A stretch of 64,000 bases of DNA from Ascarosepion bandense. Lineage: Eukaryota > Mollusca > Cephalopoda > Sepiida > Sepiidae. Positions within the stretch are counted from its first letter, which is position 1. Each line of letters begins with the position of its first letter. Both the position numbers and the translations under genes were made by a program. Shown one piece after another: positions 44,585 through 54,389 of the stretch. Below the pieces are notes generated by a model. That model searched no databases, was not told the DNA's origin, and worked only from the letters and a program-made list of their open reading frames with translations. The DNA is taken from contig JBBBDQ010001294.1 of the NCBI GenBank assembly GCA_037127315.1, forward strand, positions 2,019,001-2,083,000, written 5' to 3'.

Positions 44585-44971
44585 TGTGGTGGAGACCTGC
44601 CTCGCCGAGGCGAAGGAGGGCGGTTTGTTTGCGCGTGCGTTCGTAGATGTGGTGAAGCCGCGGGGCGGGCTCGTGCGGGGCAGTTTTTCGAATGACACGG
44701 CGCATGCGTCATTGGTGAAAGTGAGGCTCTCGAAAAGGAAAAGATTACGAGACGAAAAAGACAGAGAAGAAAGAGCCTACTTCTGCTTCGGAGTCACTTC
44801 GTTATTTACGACTCGAGAGGGCTACAAGGGTGGCTGGGAGACAGCATTTTGCTTACGGTGCACAGGAAACGGAGTCCCTGGTGAAGCAGTGTTCCGGGTT
44901 CTACGAGTAGCAGCTGGCAGAGTGGTTAATTCGTCTACGAACTACACTCTGAGAAGACACAAATACTCACA
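44585..44971 (+). repeat. 5' LTR (387 bp)
   Basis: Starts TGTGGTGG and ends ACTCACA. It is free of stop codons in the gag frame over all 129 codons, and that frame runs on into gag. Compared with the 3' LTR there are two transitions (C/T near position 13, G/A near position 66). No classic TATA box was seen. Confidence 0.95.
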
Positions 44972-45002
44972 AGCTATTTCGGCGTCTATTACAATTTCCA
45001 TT

Positions 45003-45794
45003 ATGGACGGCAAAGTCTTTGATGTCCGGTTGATTCCCGAGTTCAGTGGCGCTGCAACTGATATGCCAATCGTTGAGTGGATCGAAAATGCAGAGTTGGT
45101 CTGCGAACTGTGTTCTATGGACAAAGTTGAGCGGATTCTTCCATTACGCCTCCGAGGCGCTGCTCTTGCCGTATACAGGCAGCTCAACAAGGAGCAGAAA
45201 GCGGATGCGGAGCAAATTAAACGGGCCCTCATGACCGCGTATGCGACAGATGCATTTGATGCATACGATCAATTTGTTACTCGGCAACTTCGCTCGGGAG
45301 AAACAGTGGACGAGTTTCTGGCCGAACTACATCGTTTAGCTCGGCTGGTTGAGGGATCGTTGCCCGAACGATGGATGATATGTGCGTTTGTTTCGGGGTT
45401 GCCACAATATGTTAGACAGCTTCTTCGTGCCTCGTCCAGAATGGAGACCATGACATTGGAGCAGCTTTTGACTCGAGCACGGGCTATCATGACCGACAAC
45501 GGAAGCTGTAAGGAATCGGTCGCTGCATCCACTGGCAAAACACATTCGAATACAGAGTCGCTCCCTGATAACTCGCGCAGTGAGACCTTTTTTTGCTACA
45601 AGTGTTCTGGACCCAACCACATGGCGAAGGATTGTATGCAGGGACGCCAAGTGAGGTCGGACGGTCGAGTGCGGAAGTCTCACCGTGAAACACGATGCTT
45701 CAGATGCCATAAACTTGGACACACATCATCAAGATGCCAGGGAAACGCCCAAGGGGAGGAGACGTCAGCGCCAGTCTCCTCCCTGAGCAAGTGA
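45003..45794 (+). CDS. gag: Gag polyprotein of the LTR element
   Basis: The 263-residue product begins MDGKVFDVRLIPEFSG 31 bases after the LTR. Residues 1-170 follow the Ty3/gypsy capsid pattern (LPLRLRGAALAVYRQL, RSGETVDEFLAELHRLARL, CAFVSGLPQYVRQLL). Two CCHC zinc knuckles follow, CYKCSGPNHMAKDC at about 198-211 and CFRCHKLGHTSSRC at about 232-245, which bind the RNA genome. The frame ends at a TGA (45792-45794). The ATG was chosen because it is the first after the LTR, but the frame is open upstream through the whole LTR, so a longer form is possible. Confidence 0.93.
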   Translation: MDGKVFDVRLIPEFSGAATDMPIVEWIENAELVCELCSMDKVERILPLRLRGAALAVYRQLNKEQKADAEQIKRALMTAYATDAFDAYDQFVTRQLRSGETVDEFLAELHRLARLVEGSLPERWMICAFVSGLPQYVRQLLRASSRMETMTLEQLLTRARAIMTDNGSCKESVAASTGKTHSNTESLPDNSRSETFFCYKCSGPNHMAKDCMQGRQVRSDGRVRKSHRETRCFRCHKLGHTSSRCQGNAQGEETSAPVSSLSK

Positions 45795-45830
45795 GAATCA
45801 AGAAATTGCCCGCCGTAAAAGGAAGTAGGA
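45734..45830 (+). pseudogene. Damaged start of the retropepsin domain
   Basis: Between the last zinc knuckle and the protease flap only about 95 bases exist. In the -1 frame relative to gag one reads SASLLPEQV and KKLPAVK, which resembles the stretch after a D-T-G-A active site, but the D-T/S-G triad itself is not visible in any frame (DVSA is the nearest). A shift of frame near the aaaa at 45817-45820 is then needed to enter the flap. This suggests a deletion plus frame change at the gag-pol joint. Confidence 0.5.
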
Positions 45831-48731
45831 GTGCTGACGGCCGACGGGAAGACTTTGAAGTGCCGGGGGCACGGCAGAATAAAATTGGAAGTAGAACAGT
45901 CTCAGCCCGTGGACATTGAGGTCCTGGTCGTGGATGGACAATTGTTGGGTTTTGATCTGTTTATTGGCATCGACGCAATCAAACAGCTAGGAGGTGTTAA
46001 CCTGACGGAATCTGGTGAGGCATACTTTGGAGACCTGGATGGATGTGCCGCCATTTCTATAGATGAGCCCGATTTCAGTGTGATATTCGATGAAAGGCAA
46101 AGAGCGTGGACTGCAACATGGAAATGGGCAAGTGGTCGCTCGCCCGGCGAGCTGACAAATAACGTGCAAGAGTACACTGTGCCAGACCATGCCCGGGATG
46201 CGTACGAGAAAGAACTCTTGCTATGGCAACGTAACGGATGGTTGCTGCCATATCCCGAGGAGGAACTTGGTCCGCCCAAGGGTCTAATTCCCTTGATGGC
46301 AGTCGTGCAGGAACATAAGCAAAAGGTCCGGCCGGTACTCGACTACCGAGAATTGAACGGATTTGTAGAAGCATTCACTGCCAATGCCGAAGTGTGCGCA
46401 CAAAAGCTCAGAGAATGGCGAGAGCAAGGAGTTGATGTGTCGCTCTTGGATCTGCGACATGCCTACCTACAAATTCACATTGACAAGAAGCTGTGGCCAT
46501 TCCAAACAGTTATTTTCAAGGGCAAGCGGTTCTGCCTTACACGATTGGGGTTTGGCCTAAATGTGGCACCACTCATCATGAAATCTGTCGTCGACGCTAT
46601 AATGTCCCAAGATCGTGTGATCAAAAGTGCCAAGTCGGCTTACGTTGACGACATTTTTATCAATGTGAGCCTGATTTCTGCATCGCGCGTTCGACAGCAC
46701 CTCTCAGATTACGGCCTAGTCTGTAAAGACCCAAAACGGCTACGAGACGGAACTAGGGTCCTCGGTCTGCAGGTGTGGGGAGAGAACGGTACTCTCCGAT
46801 GGAAGCGGGGTGGACAGATCCCGGAAATTCCCGACGTGGTGACTCGTCGACGTGTGTTTTCCATTTGTGGGAAACTCGTGGGCCACTTCCCCGTGTGTGG
46901 CTGGCTAAGGGTGGCGACTGCATTCATCAAGCGCCGAGCAAGTGCGGTAACCAAGAGATGGGACGAGGAAATCAGAGATGCCAATCTGCTTCGTATGCTG
47001 GAAGAGACGATGACCAGAGTGTGTGAAATGGACCCTGTTGGAGGAGACTGGTGCATAAATGGCAACGAGATGAAGGTATGGGTGGATGCAAGTTCTGTGG
47101 CCACAGGAGTGGTGTTAGAGGCGAATGGAAGCATCGTTGAGGATGCTTGTTGGTTGCGCCCGACCAATGATGCCAGGCATATCAATCTGGCTGAATTAGA
47201 TGCAGCAGTCAAAGGCATCAACCTGGCCCTTCAATGGCAGGCTACAGTGTTGCATCTGGTCACCGATTCAGCATGCGTACATCGGTGGATATCCGACACC
47301 TTGACTGGGAAGGCACGTGTGAACACTAAGGCGGCTGGTGAAATGCTAGTGAGACGACGCTTAGGAACACTGCGGGCATTAATGGAAGAATATGGATTGA
47401 CCATGGATGTCACGCTGGTGAAATCCTGTCAAAACCGCGCAGATTGCCTCACCAGAGTGCCACGCAAGTGGTTGAATCTACATAAGGAGGGAAAAGAGCC
47501 AGTCCCGGAGAGTTGCGCTGCAATGAGGTGCCGACTGAATAAAAGTCAGGTGGTTGACGTCCACCGAGAAAGTGGACATGCGGGCGTAAAACGAACCCTA
47601 TACTTCGCCAGACTTATCGACCCACTAGTGTCGAAGGAAATCGTGCGATCGGTTATCAAAACCTGCGAAGCCTGCCAGTCTATAGATCCGGCGCCAGTTC
47701 ATTGGAAAAAGGGAAAATTGAGCGTGGAAAACAACTGGAGTAGAGTAGCAATGGACATAACCCATTACAATGGCGAGCATTTTCTAATGCTCATTGATTG
47801 CGGTCCCTCCAGGTTTGCAATTTGGCGGACATTGCGTCGACAAGATGCACATAGTGTCATTCACCAGTTGAAGATGATTTTCTTTGAACGGGGCCCACCA
47901 ACCGAGATATTGACTGATAATGACCCTGCGTTCACTTGCAGACACTTTAAAGAGTTTGCAAACAGCTGGGGTGTGCAGTTAAGATTCCGATGCGCATATT
48001 CACCGGCTGGTAATGGAATTGTGGAGCGCAGCCACAGGAGCATTAAGACCATCGCAGCAAGGAAGGGTTGTTCTGCGTTGGAGGCCGTTTATTGGTATAA
48101 TGTCACGCCAAAGGACGATGTCACACCTTCCACGACACCGGCTGACGTGCTGCATAATTACCACGTCAGAGTAAAAGGCATTGAAGCCAAACCCCCACCA
48201 GAACCACAGATTATCGGAGGAAGATATGAAGAAGGTGACGTTGTCTGGGTCAAAAATCCGCACGGCAAATGCACAACCAAGTTCAGGACCGGGCGGGTAA
48301 CCGAAATTGTCAGCCCACTGACAGTGCGAATTGATGGGGTACCACGCCATGTCAAAGACCTACGGCCATTTTCAGGACCATATGCATCGTCGGGCGATGA
48401 AACCGACACAGAAGAGAGTGAGCGATTTATTTACTTGGGGTCAGGTCAACCAAGTGATGGCTCCGATGGTCCACTAACAGCGGATGCTGACGTGCATGAC
48501 GAAACCTCAGGTGACAGCCCATCTGAGGACGAACCTTGTGTCGTACCCCTCCGAAGGAGCACCCGCCAGAAGAGACCCGCTCCCGAATGCACTTTTTGTG
48601 ATAATGAGATCAGGGGGGAGTGTGGTGGAGACTTGCCTCGCCGAGGCGAAGGAGGGCGGTTTGTTTGCGCGTGCGTTCGTAGATATGGTGAAGCCGCGGG
48701 GCGGGCTCGTGCGGGGCAGTTTTTCGAATGA
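45819..48731 (+). CDS. pol: Pol polyprotein: protease C-part, RT, RNase H, integrase
   Basis: One open frame of about 970 codons. Counting from the valine codon at 45831: protease flap and end (LTADGKTLKC, LLGFDLFIGIDAIKQLGG) at 1-55; RT with first catalytic Asp at 207 (LLDLRHAYLQ) and YVDD at 271; RNase H with D419, E455 and D479; integrase zinc domain H578, H583, C612, C615; catalytic core D642, D696, E732 with 35 residues between the last two; a GPY/F-like module near 805-850 and a C-terminal RRSTRQKRPAP. The enzymes copy the RNA genome and integrate the DNA. All RT, RNase H and integrase active sites are intact; the protease active site is not seen. The stop lies inside the 3' LTR. It has no ATG of its own, so expression from gag by frameshift is expected. 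Confidence 0.93.
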   Translation, partial: KEVGVLTADGKTLKCRGHGRIKLEVEQSQPVDIEVLVVDGQLLGFDLFIGIDAIKQLGGVNLTESGEAYFGDLDGCAAISIDEPDFSVIFDERQRAWTATWKWASGRSPGELTNNVQEYTVPDHARDAYEKELLLWQRNGWLLPYPEEELGPPKGLIPLMAVVQEHKQKVRPVLDYRELNGFVEAFTANAEVCAQKLREWREQGVDVSLLDLRHAYLQIHIDKKLWPFQTVIFKGKRFCLTRLGFGLNVAPLIMKSVVDAIMSQDRVIKSAKSAYVDDIFINVSLISASRVRQHLSDYGLVCKDPKRLRDGTRVLGLQVWGENGTLRWKRGGQIPEIPDVVTRRRVFSICGKLVGHFPVCGWLRVATAFIKRRASAVTKRWDEEIRDANLLRMLEETMTRVCEMDPVGGDWCINGNEMKVWVDASSVATGVVLEANGSIVEDACWLRPTNDARHINLAELDAAVKGINLALQWQATVLHLVTDSACVHRWISDTLTGKARVNTKAAGEMLVRRRLGTLRALMEEYGLTMDVTLVKSCQNRADCLTRVPRKWLNLHKEGKEPVPESCAAMRCRLNKSQVVDVHRESGHAGVKRTLYFARLIDPLVSKEIVRSVIKTCEACQSIDPAPVHWKKGKLSVENNWSRVAMDITHYNGEHFLMLIDCGPSRFAIWRTLRRQDAHSVIHQLKMIFFERGPPTEILTDNDPAFTCRHFKEFANSWGVQLRFRCAYSPAGNGIVERSHRSIKTIAARKGCSALEAVYWYNVTPKDDVTPSTTPADVLHNYHVRVKGIEAKPPPEPQIIGGRYEEGDVVWVKNPHGKCTTKFRTGRVTEIVSPLTVRIDGVPRHVKDLRPFSGPYASSGDETDTEESERFIYLGSGQPSDGSDGPLTADADVHDETSGDSPSEDEPCVVPLRRSTRQKRPAPECTFCDNEIRGECGGDLPRRGEGGRFVCACVRRYGEAAGRARAGQFFE
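48609..48620 (+). promoter_or_regulatory. Polypurine tract
   Basis: 'atcaggggggag' ends one base before the 3' LTR, where retroelements keep the primer for plus-strand DNA synthesis. Confidence 0.85.
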
Positions 48732-49007
48732 CACGGCGCATGCGTCATTGGTGAAAGTGAGGCTCTCGAAAAGGAAAAGATTACGAGACGAAAAAGACAG
48801 AGAAGAAAGAGCCTACTTCTGCTTCGGAGTCACTTCGTTATTTACGACTCGAGAGGGCTACAAGGGTGGCTGGGAGACAGCATTTTGCTTACGGTGCACA
48901 GGAAACGGAGTCCCTGGTGAAGCAGTGTTCCGGGTTCTACGAGTAGCAGCTGGCAGAGTGGTTAATTCGTCTACGAACTACACTCTGAGAAGACACAAAT
49001 ACTCACA
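48621..49007 (+). repeat. 3' LTR (387 bp)
   Basis: Same length and ends as the 5' LTR, with two differences. The end of pol lies inside it. In a second frame it is open throughout and continues in frame into LINE-C RT sequence downstream, a by-product of the insertion. Confidence 0.95.
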
Positions 49008-49760
49008 GAAGGGCCGATCAATTCAGAGCAACCTGCATCTGATCCGCACGATCATAGAGGGTGTAAAAGAAGATGAGCAGGCAGAGGTGATCAATTTAGA
49101 TCAGTCCAAGGCATTTGATAGGGTCGACAATCGATATCTGGCTGCTGTCTTGAATGCCGCCAGATTCAAACCTGACTTCAGCAAGTGGATCAGCCTGCTG
49201 TATTGCCCCCCACCAAGTGCTGAGACGTGTGTTACATACCTCTTTCCCATCATCCTTTACCGGTTATCAGTACTCCTTTACTTGACTATAGGAAGGCATC
49301 ATCCTTTACCGATTATCAGTACTCCTTTACTTGACTATAGGAAGGCAATCGAGCGCTTGTTGTCCACCATCTTGTGGGTGCGCGCAAGCATCAGGTCAAC
49401 AGAGATGTCTTCTTCAAACGTCCGTGTCATCGACGCGCATCGAGGTTGGCTTTCTTATGCCGCGTTTTGACAAAGAAGTCGATTTGGACGGACACTGTTT
49501 TGGTGGGTAGTGTTTCAGACTCCTTTTTGTCTTCGGCGCCATCGGCGAATTACCTCAGTAACAGTGAGTTTTCTTTTACTTGGCGATTGATTCGGAACGG
49601 GCTAACTTTCAATGACATGGCCTTCAGATGGGGCGGGGCGGATTTGCCCGACTGTCATCGGTGTGACCTGTGTTTAGAAGAAACTGCTGCGCACGCCTTC
49701 TGCCATTGTCCCTGTGTTGGCAAGTTGACACGATCACGCGTCAGTATGTGATAATGTTTT
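49008..49760 (+). pseudogene. LINE-C (L1/Tx1-like) RT, 3' piece
   Basis: After the repeated GAAGG the LINE-C frame resumes with GRSIQSNLHLIRTIIEGVKE, NLDQSKAFDRVDNRYLAAVL (first RT catalytic Asp) and FSKWISLLY. A large deletion removes the palm with YADD: the text jumps near 49215 to ILYRLSVL, a post-RT word. The end (49540-49740) has NSEFSFTWRLIRNGL, LPDCHRCDLCLEETAAHAFC, the Cys/His-rich C-terminus of this LINE group. A 49-bp tandem duplication lies at 49248-49345. It is a dead copy. Confidence 0.85.
49248..49345 (+). repeat. 49-bp tandem duplication in LINE-C
   Basis: Two copies (49248-49296, 49297-49345) starting 'catcatcctttaccg', with one difference (ggttatc/gattatc), so it is recent. 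Confidence 0.95.
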
Positions 49761-49764
49761 GCTC

Positions 49765-51195
49765 CTGTATTCTATGGTGAAACGGATGGTGTCTCTGACG
49801 TTGCTGGCTGTAGCACGAATGGTGATTTAAACGACGCGCATGGAGGGATTCTTGTGATATGAACGTTATTCTTATCAGTATCTGATTAGATTCTTTGAGC
49901 ATCAGCTCAAGATGAAGATCAGATCTGAGAGAAAGCGTTTGATATCGACAGATTTCAGCAAAAGTAGGTAAATATAGCAAGTCTAGATCGCGTGAATGGG
50001 GCCAGACTTTTCTTTTTTAAATTTCTTATGTCACAACGGAGCGGTTTCCTGCAAACCTTCCCCTGGTTAAGTTAGACTTCTTTTGTGTACCTAGTAAATG
50101 TTGCTCTTAGCTTGTTCCCGGCTTTCTCTTTTGTTATGGTTTACGTTGAAATTCCCAACTCCCCTAGTTGTTTTTTTTTTTTGGCCCCACTTTTTATCTT
50201 GTCAGTCATTAATTTCCTATTCCATTATTTATTTTTCTTTTCCCCTCTCTTAGCGAGTGTACAACTTCATTTTGCCATTAAGTGAAATACAGTAGCCACT
50301 CCGATTGTTTGTTGGGTGGACGGGTCTTACTAACATTTGTTTAATTTTTGTTTGAATATTTTGTTATATTTTAGTTTGCTTTTGGGTTATTCATCCCCTT
50401 CCCATCTCATTTTCTCATCACTATATTTTTATATAAAATTTATAATATTATTGTATATTAATAAATTTTTATCTCATGGGTTTGTTAACCCGTTTTTAGG
50501 TGTTCCTGTGGTATTATGGAATATCCTGTGGTATTATGGAATATCATTCAACCACAGCAGTCATTGAATATATTCTTAAGTCCGAAATTGAGTGAATCTA
50601 GGCAGCTTTCAAGCTTCACCACTAATTCAGTTCTCAAAAAAATTTCAAATAGTTTACAGAGTTAGATAGGACGGCTCCTTAGCTACATTTTGAATAAAAC
50701 TTTTGAATTTTGGTTCACTTGAAAAAAAGTTACATCAAAATATGTGAAGTTCAAAAAGGGAGACTAACTATATAAGTACATAAGTGATTGACTAACGCTT
50801 TTAATAATAAATCTTATTCTTTATATACTTTCTTCTGATTAATATTTTTGTATGCGGTTTTCAACATTTAAATTCTGTTAAATCTTTTATCGTTTTTGTC
50901 AATGAAACTTTGTTTATCACTTATCATTTTATCAGAATTGAATATCAGAATTAATTATAAATAATCAATTTTTTGTTTTTTTAATCAATTGCAAATAATT
51001 TTTTCTCTTTTTAATATTTCTGAATACGATTTTCAGCGTTATATTTAGAGTAAATCAATACCTGAAAAAATCATGGATTAAAGGAAAGATGCGCACATGA
51101 AAAGTAATTTTTATAAGATTATATTAAACCTGAAAAAGAACAGGACAAGTTATTGAACTTGGAAAAGTAAAAGACAAGATATTCAAGTGAAATAA
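49765..51195. other. AT-rich stretch without a recognisable gene
   Basis: Contains a 20-bp duplication ('cctgtggtattatggaatat' twice near 50505-50545) and otherwise no supported frame or repeat. Confidence 0.5.
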
Positions 51196-51201
51196 AAAAA
51201 A

Positions 51202-51242
51202 ATTCTTACTTAAAATATTGCAGCAATATTTTAAGTAAGAAT
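51202..51242. repeat. Near-perfect 41-bp palindrome
   Basis: Arms 51202-51221 and 51223-51242 are exact reverse complements with one central base. No element is recognised around it. Confidence 0.92.
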
Positions 51243-51620
51243 CTTTTTATTTTTTCCTTCATTATAATATGTTATTCTTTACTTACGTCCCAGTATATTT
51301 GAAATTAAATTTCATAGGTAATTTTTTCCATGTTTCAGTTTTTTCTGTTTCCCCTTTTTTCTTTTTTCTCTTCTTTACATTTACTTTCTTCTTTCTTTGG
51401 GGTTCTTTTTGAATGAGCGAGAAATTTTTGTAAATAACCGTAACAAATGTCTTTTCTGATATGGATATGTGAGTGTCTATGTAAAATAAAAGAAAAGAAA
51501 AGAAATTTTTTGGGGAGGATATTTTGAGGACCAACTGTTGTACCATTTAGGTCTGACGAGCCGCAATAATAACATCAGGACGCGGTGAAATATGTATTAC
51601 CAATTGTAATAATCTAAAAT

Positions 51621-51622
<2 letters not shown>

Positions 51623-51661
<39 letters not shown>

Positions 51662-51809
51662 AAGTGAGTAAAGAACGAAGAATCCTTAAATTTAAAACAG
51701 TGCTCAATATGGAAATAGAGCAATGATGAGACATTATTTTTTCGATGTCGAAACAAAATGTACACTTTTGTAGTAAATTATAATTTGTACATGTTCTAAA
51801 CTATAACTT

Positions 51810-51882
<73 letters not shown>

Positions 51883-51996
51883 ATGTGTGTGTGTGTTCTA
51901 AATGTACATGTTCTAAACTATAACTTATATATATATATATATATATATATACAAATAAATACACGATGGTTTTTACTATAAATTTAATTTAATAGG

Positions 51997-52032
<36 letters not shown>

Positions 52033-52213
52033 CACTACTCGACGACATAATTATTACATAATTAAATAAATCCATAAATAATAAGGCACTGTTAAAGAGC
52101 AAATACACACGAAGAGCCTTCATAGGTGGTATAGAATCTCAATAACCGGTAGTAAAGAAAAAGAACTGAGCCGACGCTGACTCGTTATTGGGTCTCTCCT
52201 TATGAGTGCGTTA

Positions 52214-52262
<49 letters not shown>
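51623..52262. repeat. Cluster of (TA)n and (TG)n microsatellites
   Basis: TA tracts near 51623-51658, 51813-51840, 51928-51950, 51999-52027 and 52217-52262, with a TG tract at 51841-51895. A spacer word 'gtacatgttctaaactataa' occurs twice (near 51787 and 51904). Confidence 0.92.
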
Positions 52263-52267
<5 letters not shown>

Positions 52268-52439
52268 ATACTACACAATGATGTTTATTATAATGGAGAG
52301 GATGACTTAATTTTTTAAAAATTATTTCAATTATTCAAAATAATTACTAAAATCATTTGTCGTCATATTTAGACTATAAGAACCGGATATATCACTGTCT
52401 ATAGAGGGAAATATTTGCAACACTCCTGAACGTATGCTG

Positions 52440-53125
52440 ACCTTCTGGAGAGTGACTGGCTGAAGGTTCTTGGTTAACATGAAGTTGAACAATTATATTA
52501 AATCCATTCCTAGGTTAGCCGCTAAGAGCGTTGGTTCATTGTGCCGTGCTAGACGATTTTTTCTATCTTACATTTCTATAAGTTTACTATTTGTCCATGC
52601 TTAGAATATTCCTTCTACATATGGGCCGATGCTCCTGCTATTTATCTTGACAAAATCCCAAAAAAAAAAAAAATCGACAATATTATTGACCCTTTTCTGC
52701 TGTCTTGGCTTCAGTCACTTTCCCACCTCCATAAGTTTGTCTCCCTTTGCTTTTTCTATATATACTTTTATGGTAATTGTTCGCATGAGCTCTTCTCTAT
52801 GGTCCCTTGACTCTTTGAATTTGAGCGCAGTACAAGACTGCCAACGAGGTATCACCAATTTACAGTTTAGCTTGCTTGATGTAACCGTAAGATTTTCTTG
52901 CACTTCTCGCTTGTGGAACTTCCTTCTTGCTCCATGGTTTCCAGCCAAATTTGATCTGCAAAAGTTTAAGTGCAATTTCAATCGCTATCTAATCTCCTTT
53001 GGACAACTTTTCCTGTTCTACCTAGCAATTGTTCCTGTTTATGATTCTTCCACACCCAGTAACCACTTGTGTCTTAGTGGCTTACTGCTTTGCTTCAGGT
53101 GAACTCAACTACAAAAAAAAAAAAA
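52440..53125 (+). pseudogene. LINE-B C-terminus and 3' end, diverged
   Basis: Broken frames give AAKSVGSLCRARRFFL-like sequence near 52520, a HKFVSLCFFYIYFYG-like word near 52735, SCTSRLWNFLLAPWFPAKFD (52885-52950), and FNRYLIS. The 3' part has 'cttgtgtcttagtggctta' in the place of the stem-loop. It is more diverged than other LINE-B copies. Confidence 0.7.
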
Positions 53126-53329
53126 CAAAAAAACAAAACAAAACACATAGATTAAAATTTACAAATATAGGGAGGAGAAATTATGATTTCTTAAGTTTGC
53201 GGTCAACTAAATCTGTTTTATATTTAATAATTGGTTTCTAATGATCAATCCTGTAATAGAAACATTTTCAGACAACAATTTCACTAAATCGTTCTTTCTG
53301 TATTCTTAAGTCCTCTGTTTTTATTGTTA

Positions 53330-53590
53330 TCTCTTCTTAACAGCGTTTTCTTTTCCTCATAGTCTATCACACTCAGTAACCCCTTTCGTCCTGTGAAAAT
53401 TGATTAAAATTTGATTAAAAATTGATGAAAATTGATTAAAAATTAAATAAATTAAAAAAATTGATAAAAATTGATTGAATATTAATTACCAATAGATTAA
53501 AAATTGATTAAAATTTATTAAAAATTTATTTAAAAATAATTAATTATTGGTTAAAAATTTATTAAAATTGATAAACAAATTCAAGGATAA
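53330..53590 (+). repeat. Minisatellite of GATTAAA-type units at a LINE-B end
   Basis: After 'cagtaacccctttcgtcctg' (a LINE-B 3' word) the tail 'tgaaaattgattaaaa' is repeated with variation about 15 times to 53590. The short unit is the same as the LINE-B tail GATTAAA. Confidence 0.7.
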
Positions 53591-53799
53591 AGCAGTTAAA
53601 ATGTTTTGATGAAAATGACAAAGAAATGGTTCGAATGAATCAAAATTCACCAAAGATTCGTTTTGTTTTTAATAGAATAAAAGCTCACACATGATTTTTA
53701 CAACTATTCATCATTTTAAGACTTTCTTTCTTCTTAATCCCTTCTTAATGTGAATTACATTTTTGTCGGTTTTAAGATCTTTTCAAGAAACACAACGTG

Positions 53800-54130
53800 G
53801 CAAATTAGAGAGAATTAGGAAGATTTATTATTGGCAGCCATAATCTAAACAATATAATAAATGCAGATGAGACAGTGTTGATAGCAAACGCAGAAAGTAA
53901 AACTACAAAAGCCCCTACAGAAAATAATGAATTGAATCGAGAATAAAGTCCTATGTATAAACTACAAGAAAATAAAATGCATGGTTATCAACAAAAGGAT
54001 GAGCCTAAAATGCAAATTACAACCCGTGGATACTAAATCCAAAAAAGTACAGAAACTTAGATATCTGGGAAGTGTTTAAAAAAAAGGGTCAGAAAGTGTG
54101 ACACTGAGATCCAAAGACGAATTAGGTTGG
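53800..54130 (+). pseudogene. LINE-A RT fragment
   Basis: Reads NIINADETVLIANAESKTTK (the RT catalytic box YADD altered to NADE), then KMHGYQQKDEP and KCDTEIQRRIRLAN in broken frames. It covers the RT palm end only. Confidence 0.7.
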
Positions 54131-54216
54131 CCAACGGAGCCTCTACTTTACCTCCGGGTCCCAACCAGAGATCTAAGGTCAGAAATGGATTCATGACATT
54201 TTTCACTCATCATTTT

Positions 54217-54241
54217 AATAATAATAATAATAATAATAATA
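54217..54241. repeat. (TAA)n microsatellite
   Basis: Eight TAA units. Confidence 0.9.
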
Positions 54242-54389
54242 AAACTTAAAAAACAAAAAAAGAAACAACAACTTAAGATCACACGGTACTTCCGTGTTAT
54301 CTCCTCGCCAATTTTGTACAAAAAATTCGAAGTATTAAATATAAAACAATAAAACATGAATACCACAGAATTTGAATATTTGGTGGATA

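Larger units (their letters stand above)
44585..49007 (+). mobile_element. Complete LTR retrotransposon, Ty3/gypsy-like
   Basis: The 4.4-kb element has two 387-bp LTRs (TG...CA ends) that differ at only two positions, a 5-bp GAAGG target duplication, gag with two zinc knuckles, then protease remnant, RT, RNase H and integrase in that order. The order fits Ty3/gypsy; BEL/Pao is the alternative because the RT uses YVDD and the RNase H is unusual. The low LTR divergence makes it the youngest insertion in the window. It sits in LINE-C, splitting its RT. No envelope gene is present. Confidence 0.93.

Noticed and set aside
45902..47221. Antisense frames of 100-170 residues opposite pol
   Set aside because: They are shadows of a long GC-richer coding frame and carry no domain of their own.
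48484..49470. A 328-codon frame spanning the 3' LTR and LINE-C, which looks like one gene
   Set aside because: It is an accidental fusion across the insertion junction; the parts belong to two different elements.
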